Source: an uncultured Desulfohalobiaceae bacterium (GTDB lineage: Bacteria; Desulfobacterota; Desulfovibrionia; Desulfovibrionales; Desulfothermaceae). Taken from it: a stretch of DNA of 32,319 nt. Both the position numbers and the translations under genes were made by a program. Position 1 is the stretch's first letter, and each line of letters begins with the position of its first letter. The notes beneath the pieces are model-generated. The model saw nothing but the letters and a program-made list of their open reading frames with translations. It was not told the DNA's origin and ran no database searches. This document shows positions 25,831 through 32,319 of this stretch, piece after piece. The stretch spans positions 1-32,319 of the forward strand of contig CAJXKR010000004.1 of NCBI GenBank assembly GCA_913055815.1. Direction: 5' to 3'.

Positions 25831-26421
25831 TCCTGCATAGCTAATTGAATGATCAACAATTATATATTTTGGGGTTGTAAAATGTTATCCAAGATAATAT
25901 ATTTGTATTATGGATTGTTATTTTAGATGTGGTTATAAAAACAAGTACAAATCGCAATCTCACTCCATTTTATGTTCAGTCGGATAGAAAAAAGCCTTAA
26001 TCCTTCCTATTATCGACTCAGTATTAAAGAGATTAATCGTACGTAGAGCTGAAGATATTAGAACAATTTTTTCCAGTCAGAAGATTTATAAAATAATACT
26101 AGGTTACCGTATTTTCTAAAGTTAGCATGAATTCAAGAGTCTTGATCAAGTCAAAAAACAAGAAATATGTTCAGGGAGTTTCTTTGTTGTCCCTGCCAGG
26201 AAATAATAAGCAGGATCCCTTTTCGTATTGAATGTTCGAGATTCACTGTACTTGACTCAAAAGATGTCGGATTTATTCCATGTCCAATTAACTGCAGAAA
26301 CAAGCTAAGGATGGTTAAATTTCTTTTTTACCCTGCATGGAAAATTGTTTTGAATTCATAAAGTTAGCAACTTTTTCTTTAAACATTGAATTTGACAGGC
26401 GTGAAAATTTACAAAGTCATT

Positions 26422-27012
26422 ATGAATTATAGCGGTTTGATAATTGGGCTTGGCAACCCGGGAAATAAATATGCCTCCACTAGGCACAATATCGGATTCA
26501 TGGTAATAGAGACCCTCTTAGAGAGTAAGGATCCTCCCAAAATAAATGTTAAGAATTCCGAATATAACAAGAAATTATACAAATTGTGGAAAGTGAATTT
26601 GGAGGATGCAAAACAGGATTGGCTAGTGTGTGCCCCTTTAACTTACATGAATTTGAGCGGAAAAGCTGTGAATAAATTGTGCAAAAAATACGGTTTCAGG
26701 CCCGATCAGATAATTGTAGTACACGATGAGTTGGATTTATCCTTTGGCAAACTCAGATTAAAATATGGTGGCGGACTCTCAGGTCACAATGGTTTGCTTT
26801 CCATTGCCCAGGAACTCGGCAGCAGGGATTTCTACCGCTTGAGAATGGGAATCGGCAGGCCAGGGCAGGGTAATGATATAGTGGATTACGTACTGTCAAA
26901 GTTTAGCAAGCAAGAATCGGATCAATTGAAGCAAATCCTGGATAAAGCTGCAACAGGTCTTTATTCGTTTTGCACTCAAGGTATGCAGCAAGCAATGAAC
27001 TTGATTCACTGA
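26422..27012 (+). CDS. pth: Peptidyl-tRNA hydrolase
   Basis: Releases tRNA from stalled peptidyl-tRNA. The track begins at a TTG (26386), but the family N-terminus fits ATG 26422 (MNYSGLIIGLGNPGNKY), giving 196 residues, the usual length. GTG 26401 is a possible alternative, and neither start has a strong ribosome-binding site. Motifs are LGNPGNKYASTRHNIGF with the catalytic His, APLTYMNLSGKAV, the catalytic Asp region VVHDELDLSFGKLRLKYGGG, and SGHNGLLSI. It follows rplY in conserved order, but after an unusually long gap here. Confidence 0.93.
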   Translation: MNYSGLIIGLGNPGNKYASTRHNIGFMVIETLLESKDPPKINVKNSEYNKKLYKLWKVNLEDAKQDWLVCAPLTYMNLSGKAVNKLCKKYGFRPDQIIVVHDELDLSFGKLRLKYGGGLSGHNGLLSIAQELGSRDFYRLRMGIGRPGQGNDIVDYVLSKFSKQESDQLKQILDKAATGLYSFCTQGMQQAMNLIH

Positions 27013-27181
27013 TCGTGTATATGAGTGAAGGTTGTTAAGATTATTAGCAGTTCAGGTTTCGAGTAAGAGGATGTTAGAAGTAGAAGATGTGTATCCCTTC
27101 ACAAGGTGGACTTTAATTGGAGTTGGGTGCATTTTTTCCTGGATAAATTTATTATAAAAATTAAAATGGAGAGATATTGGT

Positions 27182-28444
27182 ATGGAATCGCAAATTATGA
27201 ATCTATCTGATTTAAAGAAAAAATCGATGAATGATCTGATGGACTTGGCTACGCACTATGACGTGGAAAATCCCAGTAGCCTACGCAAACAGGAGTTGAT
27301 ATTTTCTATTTTACAAGCGTGTTCCTTGCAAAACGGTAATATCTACGGTGAAGGTGTTTTGGAGATTCTACCCGATGGATTCGGATTTTTGCGGTCACCT
27401 ACCTATAATTACATGCCCGGCCCAGACGATATCTATGTGTCACCCTCCCAGATAAGGAGATTCGGACTGAGAAAAGGAGACGTTGTTTCCGGTCAAATCA
27501 GGCCTCCCAAGGAAGGTGAACGTTATTTCGCATTGTTGAGGGTGGAAGAAGTCGGATATGCACCTCCAGAGGAATCCAAGAGTTTAGTGTTGTTTGATAA
27601 TTTAATTCCGGTTTACCCTGACGAACGTTTTCAGATTGAAAACAGTCCGCAAAATTATTCCTCTCGGATTATGGATTTGCTAACCCCGATCGGCAAAGGA
27701 CAAAGAGGGCTGATAGTTGCACCTCCCAGGACCGGAAAGACTATGTTTTTGCAAACCATTGCCAATTCTGTGATGATTAATCACCCGGACGCCTATTTGA
27801 TTGTATTGCTCATAGACGAAAGACCTGAAGAAGTTACCGATATGGAACGTACTGTAAACGGTGAAGTAATTAGTTCCACTTTCGATGAACCGCCTCATAG
27901 ACACGTTCAAGTGGCCGAGATGGTTTCCGAGAAGGCAAAAAGGCTTGTGGAAAGGAAAAAAGATGTAATAATACTACTGGATAGTATTACCAGGTTGGGC
28001 AGAGCTTACAATGCGGTAACCCCTTCTTCCGGCAGGATACTTTCCGGTGGCTTGGATGCCAATGCCTTGCAGCGGCCCAAACGTTTTTTCGGTTCTGCTA
28101 GAAATATTGAAGAAGGCGGTAGTTTGACTATAATGTCCACAGCCTTGATTGATACTGGATCCAGAATGGACGAAGTTATATTTGAAGAATTCAAGGGAAC
28201 AGGTAACATGGAAATATATCTGGATCGCTTTTTAGCTGATAAACGGGTGTTCCCGGCGATGGATATAAACAAGTCAGGTACCAGAAAAGAAGAATTGTTG
28301 CTCTCGGAGAATGTCTTGAACAGGGTTTGGATTCTGCGCAAACTCTTATCCTCGATGAATAGTATTGATAGTATGGAGTTCCTCTTGGATAAAATGAATG
28401 GTACAAAAAACAATCAAGAATTTTTGGATATGATGAATAAGTAA
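27182..28444 (+). CDS. rho: Transcription termination factor Rho
   Basis: A 420-residue hexameric RNA helicase/ATPase that ends transcription at rut sites. The N-terminal Rho-N helix bundle ([21 protein letters not shown]) is followed by the RNA-binding cold-shock fold ([20 protein letters not shown]). The ATPase core has Walker [16 protein letters not shown] (about residues 179-193) and Walker [18 protein letters not shown], then the R-loop region [23 protein letters not shown]. Length is standard. GGAGAG lies 8 nt before ATG 27182. The strong presence of Rho fits the lack of clear intrinsic terminators in this window. Confidence 0.98.
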   Translation: MESQIMNLSDLKKKSMNDLMDLATHYDVENPSSLRKQELIFSILQACSLQNGNIYGEGVLEILPDGFGFLRSPTYNYMPGPDDIYVSPSQIRRFGLRKGDVVSGQIRPPKEGERYFALLRVEEVGYAPPEESKSLVLFDNLIPVYPDERFQIENSPQNYSSRIMDLLTPIGKGQRGLIVAPPRTGKTMFLQTIANSVMINHPDAYLIVLLIDERPEEVTDMERTVNGEVISSTFDEPPHRHVQVAEMVSEKAKRLVERKKDVIILLDSITRLGRAYNAVTPSSGRILSGGLDANALQRPKRFFGSARNIEEGGSLTIMSTALIDTGSRMDEVIFEEFKGTGNMEIYLDRFLADKRVFPAMDINKSGTRKEELLLSENVLNRVWILRKLLSSMNSIDSMEFLLDKMNGTKNNQEFLDMMNK

Positions 28445-28787
28445 GACGCTGCAAGATGTCCCTGCAAAAAGTTGTTTTGCAAGTAATTTTATAGATGTCT
28501 CGCTACTTCGTAGTCGAGATTGCCCTCGCTACTTCGTAGTCGAGATTGCCAAGGTGTTAAAGTTTTCGGTAAATCAAGGATTTATAACTAGCATGTTTTA
28601 AAATTTAATTGTTGAAATTGATTTTCAAGGTGGCATCCTGTAAGCTTAAGTGCAAGTGACTGCATAATAAATAAGTCGATTATTAGATGTTGATCCCAAT
28701 GTTGCCGAATTTATTTCTAACAATTTCCTACAGAGTTGCAGTCAAGTAATACATATACCCAATATTTATTGCATCTGGAGAGACTAC
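28445..28787. other. Intergenic region between rho and the M48 protease gene
   Basis: 343 bp with no ORF. It contains a 7-bp hairpin TGCAAAA / TTTTGCA (28463-28481) followed by AGTAATTTT, a weak terminator candidate for rho. It also holds the 2 x 26-bp direct repeat listed separately. The rest is A+T-rich without clear signals until the GGAG (28777-28780) ribosome-binding site. Confidence 0.5.
28499..28550. repeat. Perfect 2 x 26-bp tandem repeat with internal hairpins
   Basis: CTCGCTACTTCGTAGTCGAG plus ATTGCC occurs twice with no mismatch and no spacer (28499-28524, 28525-28550). Each unit can fold as CTCG-CTAC / GTAG-CGAG around a short loop. Confidence 0.95.
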
Positions 28788-30188
28788 TTGATATCTTTTT
28801 TTAAGAGCTCATTACTTGTAATAAGCTTAATATTGATTGTCTTGTTTAGTTCTCCTTCCCATGCGGGTTTAAGCGTGGAAGAAGAAAAGGAACTGGGTCA
28901 AAAATTCTATATCCTACTGCAATCGAACTATGATTTTGTTAAAGATCCGGTAGTTACACAATATGTCCGGAATATTGCCGACCGGATCAAAAATGTTCTT
29001 CCTTCCCATCCCTTCCGAATACGTATCAATGTTATAAAAAATAATAGTATCAATGCCTTTGCCGCTCCTGCCGGATATGTTTATCTCAATACCGGTTTGA
29101 TACTAAAAATGCAGTCCGAATCAGAATTGGCTGCGGTGATCGCCCACGAGTTCGCGCATGTAACCGAAAGGCATCTGGCCCAGAATGTCGAGCGCTCCAA
29201 GTACATCAATATTGCTACTTTAGCCGGAGTCTTGGCAGGAGCATTGGTGGGAGCCCAGACTTCCGGACTTGGACAGGCGCTGGCTGTTGGATCCATGGCC
29301 GGTGGAAAGGCAGCTGCTTTGAAATATAGTAGAGATCAGGAACAAGAGGCAGACAGAGCGGGGTTGTGGTATTTGGTTAAGGCAAATTATGATAAGACAG
29401 GTATGCATCATTCCTTGAAAAGGATAAAACAAGAAAGCCTTTTGAGTGGTACCAACAGTCCTCCTGCTTATATGTTAACCCATCCGGGATTGGGAAAGAG
29501 GATGAATTATTTGGAGAGCATGGAGAGTCAACTCCAAGCACCTGACAAAGAAAACTCCCAGACGAACAAGTCTTCCTTGCAAAGGGTCCAGATGCTCCTG
29601 AAATCCAAATATTCTCCTTTGGACATTGCTAATAGTTATTCGAAAATAAATAACAAAGAGTTGTCTTGTCTCGATACACTGGGAAAGGCCATTGTTTTAC
29701 AGAGAAGGAATCAAATTGAAGAAGCCAAGAAATATTTTCAAAAGTCTCTGGAATGTTCAAAAAAGGATTTTCTCTATTATAGAGAGGCTGGAATATTTTA
29801 TTTTAAAGCCGGGGAATTCGGGAAGTCATACAAATTTTTAAAAGATGCGGTTGAGTTGAATCCCAGGGATAAGCTCGCACTTTTTTACAAAGCAAAGGTT
29901 TTGGCTGCAAAGGGTAAGGATAATAAGGCAGCGAAGGATTTCAGGAGTGTTTTAAAAGTTATGCCAGAAAGTGCAGATGTGCACTATAGCCTGGGGAGGC
30001 TTTTGGGGCAAAATGGCAATAAATTCGATGGTTTTTTGCATTTTGCCTATGCCTATATGTTTTTGAACAAAAAGGAAAATACAGAGTACTACTTCCAAAA
30101 GGCTGAGGCTTTGGCCAAGACTGCAAAACAACAGTCCAAATTGAAAAAGTTCGAGGAAAAATACAAGTTAAGGAAAAAATATTGGTGA
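28788..30188 (+). CDS. bepA: BepA-like periplasmic M48 metalloprotease with TPR domain
   Basis: The 466-residue protein starts at TTG 28788, supported by GGAG at 7-nt spacing. A signal peptide covers about residues 1-26 (FFKSSLLVISLILIVLF, then SHAG). The M48 zinc protease domain has HEFAH at 120-124 (both His and Glu121) and the third ligand in QEQEADRAGLWYL near 187. Residues about 280-460 are tetratricopeptide repeats (for example IEEAKKYFQKSLECSKKD and GKSYKFLKDAVELNPRD). BepA/YfgC proteins degrade or chaperone stalled outer-membrane proteins such as LptD, so a similar envelope-quality role is likely. It is near degP and yajC-secD, which serve related envelope functions. Confidence 0.92.
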   Translation: MISFFKSSLLVISLILIVLFSSPSHAGLSVEEEKELGQKFYILLQSNYDFVKDPVVTQYVRNIADRIKNVLPSHPFRIRINVIKNNSINAFAAPAGYVYLNTGLILKMQSESELAAVIAHEFAHVTERHLAQNVERSKYINIATLAGVLAGALVGAQTSGLGQALAVGSMAGGKAAALKYSRDQEQEADRAGLWYLVKANYDKTGMHHSLKRIKQESLLSGTNSPPAYMLTHPGLGKRMNYLESMESQLQAPDKENSQTNKSSLQRVQMLLKSKYSPLDIANSYSKINNKELSCLDTLGKAIVLQRRNQIEEAKKYFQKSLECSKKDFLYYREAGIFYFKAGEFGKSYKFLKDAVELNPRDKLALFYKAKVLAAKGKDNKAAKDFRSVLKVMPESADVHYSLGRLLGQNGNKFDGFLHFAYAYMFLNKKENTEYYFQKAEALAKTAKQQSKLKKFEEKYKLRKKYW

Positions 30189-30197
30189 GATGGGTAG

Positions 30198-30233
30198 ACG
30201 TCAGTTATCTGACCGTTAACAGATAACTGACGT
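30198..30233. repeat. Perfect 14-bp inverted repeat after bepA
   Basis: ACGTCAGTTATCTG and CAGATAACTGACGT flank an 8-nt loop, starting 10 nt after the bepA stop. It has no U-tract. It shares the CAGATAACTG word with repeats in the hdr cluster spacers. Confidence 0.75.
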
Positions 30234-30288
30234 GATAGCACAATCGAGATCTGTTAACCAAGTTCCATTTTGATTGCCAAAAAATAGC

Positions 30289-30317
30289 TTGACATGGACT
30301 AGGATTAACAGTTAGTT
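30289..30317 (+). promoter_or_regulatory. Possible promoter of yajC-secD
   Basis: A perfect TTGACA (30289-30294) is followed 17 nt later by TTAGTT, a poor -10. Only the -35 is convincing. The rest of the spacer to 30446 is A+T-rich without other signals. Confidence 0.3.
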
Positions 30318-30446
30318 AGCGACTTTATAAATCTTACTTTATATAGTGTTGGTTTCTAAAAACAAGAGTACCAACAAAGACATTATTTGAGGATGATTAA
30401 TTAAGTCCAGGTAGTATATAAATTGTAATAAGGAGCGGGGAAAATT

Positions 30447-30812
30447 ATGTTTTTTGATCAATTAGCTTTTGCCATGAGTCAGACCGGTGCAGGAGGTTCA
30501 GGAGAACAGGGAAGTCCTTTGATAGCATTTTTGCCTTTGATAATATTGTTCGTAATATTTTATTTTTTGTTGATCAGGCCCCAACAAAAAAAGGCAAAAG
30601 AGCACAGGGAGATGTTGAATAATTTGAAAAAAGGAGACTCCGTAATAACTGGAGGAGGATTGTACGGCAGGATAAAAAATATTTCCGAAGAAATGCTTAC
30701 CCTGGATCTGGGTGGAAATATGGAAGTTAAAGTAAACAGGAACTATATCTCCCAAGTTACTGAAAATACGGTGGTAGATTCTGACAAGGAAGATAAGAAA
30801 TCCAAGTCTTAA
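30447..30812 (+). CDS. yajC: Sec translocon accessory protein YajC
   Basis: A 121-residue single-span inner-membrane protein that associates with SecDF. After a short Gly/Ser-rich N-terminus, the hydrophobic helix PLIAFLPLIILFVIFYFLLI (about residues 24-43) is followed directly by the diagnostic RPQQKKAKEH. A small beta domain comes next (LKKGDSVITGGGLYGRIKNI) and a Lys/Asp-rich tail ends the protein. AAGGAGCGGGG lies just before ATG 30447. secD starts 50 nt downstream, the standard order. Confidence 0.96.
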   Translation: MFFDQLAFAMSQTGAGGSGEQGSPLIAFLPLIILFVIFYFLLIRPQQKKAKEHREMLNNLKKGDSVITGGGLYGRIKNISEEMLTLDLGGNMEVKVNRNYISQVTENTVVDSDKEDKKSKS

Positions 30813-30862
30813 TTCGATTATACAATAATTTCTGCATGATCACATTTTAAAAGGGCGTTAAC

Positions 30863-32319
30863 ATGAAAAACAATATTCTTTGGAGGATAATAGTAGCCGC
30901 CATAGTTATCGGGATCGGAGCAATCTATGCCCTTCCTTCTTTCTTGGCTGAAGACAATGCATTGCGCAATGTACTTCCTGATAAAGAGATCAATTTGGGC
31001 CTTGACCTACAGGGAGGAATCAACCTGACCCTCGGGGTGGACATGGAGACCTCCTACAAGAATTCCCTGAATCAACTTGGAGAGCAGATTAGATCCGAAC
31101 TCAGGGATGATGAAGTGCTGATATTGCGTCCCAGGGCTATAAACAAGGAAAAATTGCAATTTGTATTGCTCAAATCCTCTCAGAAGCAAAAATTGGAAGA
31201 TTATATAAACAAGTATTATAATAAGCAATTGAAGATAACAAGAGTTGAGGATTTAAAAAAGGATCAGCTCCGGTATACACTCGCCTATACCTCCTCCTAC
31301 AAGGAAAAGATAAAGGATATGACCATCGATCAGGTCCTGAAGGTGGTAAGGAATCGAATAAATCAATTCGGGGTTAATCAACCGGATATCCGTAAATTGC
31401 AGAATGACAGGATTCAAGTCCAACTTCCTGGACTGGAGAATGCCAAACGCGCTATTGAACTGGTTAAGAGGACAGCACTTCTGGAGTTGCAATTGGTAAA
31501 CGATGAGGCCGACCTTGAGAAGGCTCGAGATGGTGTAGTGCCACCCGGTTCTGAATTGGCATATATGTATGAATCCGGAGCTCAAGGTGACAAAAAGGGA
31601 GAACCTATTGTCCTGAAGAAAAGGACTTTAATGACAGGGGAGCATATAAGCGATGCGAATGTAGCCTACGGTAGATATAATAATCCGTATGTATCCCTGA
31701 CTTTCGATCCCATAGGTGCTAGGAAGTTCGAACGATTGACCGGCAAGTATCAAGGTAAACGCATGGCCATAGTACTTGATGACAAGGTCTATTCCGCTCC
31801 CACTATTCAGGAGAAGATAAGAGGGGGGAAGGCTAGTATTACAGGTCAGTTTAAACTTCAAGAAGCACGGGATCTTGCCATAGTGTTAAGGGCCGGATCC
31901 TTGCCCGCTCCGGTGGAAATACTCCAGGAAAGGAGCGTAGGTGCTTCCCTGGGGAAATTGTCCATTCAGCAGGGTGTACGTTCCATGGTAGTAGGCGGTA
32001 TACTGATACTTCTTTTTACCATAATATATTACGGAATCGGTGGAGTGATTGTAGATACACTCCTGGGATTCAATCTGTTGTTAATCTTGGGAGTTTTGGC
32101 AGGTTTCGGAGCTACATTGACCCTGCCCGGAATTGCCGGAATAATTCTGCTTATCGGGACAGCAGTGGACGCTAGCGTGTTAATCTTCGAACGTATAAGA
32201 GAAGAATTCCGAAGAGGTATGAGCGCCAGGAAGGCAGTAGACGAAGGTTTTTCCAAGTCCACGTTGACGATTGTGGATGCCAATGTAACCACGATCATTG
32301 CAGCAATTATTCTTTATCA
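30863..32319 (+). CDS. secD: Protein translocase subunit SecD (5' part; runs off window)
   Basis: It is absent from the ORF track because no stop occurs before the window end. ATG 30863 has AAGGG upstream, and the frame is open for 485 codons. SecD uses the proton-motive force with SecF to finish protein export. Visible parts are the first transmembrane helix (IIVAAIVIGIGAIYALPSFL), the LGLDLQGG motif, the large periplasmic P1 domain with SFDPIGARKFERL-type sequence (here TFDPIGARKFERLTG), and several membrane helices from about residue 375. The conserved GTAVDASVLIFERIREE carries Ser where Asn is more common (VDANVLIFER). The last helices lie beyond the window. Confidence 0.95.
   Translation, partial: MKNNILWRIIVAAIVIGIGAIYALPSFLAEDNALRNVLPDKEINLGLDLQGGINLTLGVDMETSYKNSLNQLGEQIRSELRDDEVLILRPRAINKEKLQFVLLKSSQKQKLEDYINKYYNKQLKITRVEDLKKDQLRYTLAYTSSYKEKIKDMTIDQVLKVVRNRINQFGVNQPDIRKLQNDRIQVQLPGLENAKRAIELVKRTALLELQLVNDEADLEKARDGVVPPGSELAYMYESGAQGDKKGEPIVLKKRTLMTGEHISDANVAYGRYNNPYVSLTFDPIGARKFERLTGKYQGKRMAIVLDDKVYSAPTIQEKIRGGKASITGQFKLQEARDLAIVLRAGSLPAPVEILQERSVGASLGKLSIQQGVRSMVVGGILILLFTIIYYGIGGVIVDTLLGFNLLLILGVLAGFGATLTLPGIAGIILLIGTAVDASVLIFERIREEFRRGMSARKAVDEGFSKSTLTIVDANVTTIIAAIILY

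Larger units (their letters stand above)
25584..26421. other. 838-bp non-coding region between rplY and pth
   Basis: This is the longest gene-free stretch in the window. It holds a CCCGCCCTG / CAGGG(A)CGGG hairpin (25680-25704), a T-run ATTTATTTTTTTG at about 25770-25782 that could end rplY transcription, and a hairpin CAGGCG / CGCCTG (25811-25830). About 550 bp of A+T-rich sequence without recognisable signals follows. The 64-residue ORF at 26167-26361 has no recognisable domain and no clear ribosome-binding site; I do not call it. A small RNA cannot be excluded. Confidence 0.5.

Noticed and set aside
26167-26361. 64-residue ORF in the rplY-pth gap
   Set aside because: No recognisable domain, no clear ribosome-binding site, and the composition looks like translated non-coding DNA.

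Overview
The window looks like chromosomal DNA of an anaerobic, sulfate-reducer-like bacterium of the Desulfobacterota, most likely Desulfovibrionales. Three things suggest this: the ispE / tRNA-Gln / prs / rplY / pth / rho gene order, which I know from Desulfovibrio-type genomes; a large cytoplasmic heterodisulfide-reductase (Hdr) / MvhD / formate dehydrogenase cluster; and heavy use of selenocysteine. The species cannot be named from sequence reading alone.

Left part (1-6622): the 3' end of larC overlaps a class II photolyase gene. A CLC chloride channel/antiporter with CBS domains, a small phasin-like protein and a crotonase-family protein (all +) follow. A voltage-sensor-like membrane protein (-) is convergent with the crotonase gene.

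Centre (6747-20777, all on -): an eight-gene electron-transfer cluster, read right to left. The order is hdrD-like (HdrC+HdrB fusion), hdrL (1486-residue HdrA/GltD/HdrA fusion), mvhD-2, hdrA, a second hdrA-like gene, mvhD-1, an FdhB-like Fe-S protein, and fdhA. Five of these genes are cut by in-frame UGA codons in the ORF track. In each case the reading frame, the protein-family alignment and a hairpin about 15-40 nt downstream of the UGA argue for selenocysteine rather than nonsense. There are six predicted Sec residues in about 13 kb: one each in FdhA, HdrA, HdrL and MvhD-2, and two in MvhD-1. The likely job is a soluble complex linking formate oxidation, and possibly NAD(P)H through the GltD-like insert, to flavin-based electron bifurcation and to thiol/disulfide reduction at the CCG subunit. 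The spacers between these genes are unusually long and full of short degenerate repeats, a 54-bp tandem repeat and a 125-bp MITE-like element.

Right part (21081-32319, all on +): housekeeping genes. They are a DegP/HtrA protease, ispE, tRNA-Gln(TTG), prs, rplY (Ctc type), pth, rho, a BepA-like M48/TPR metalloprotease, yajC and the 5' part of secD, which runs off the window.

The strongest candidate for something under-described is the selenocysteine-dense, partly duplicated Hdr-Mvh-Fdh cluster, especially the doubly Sec-containing MvhD-1.
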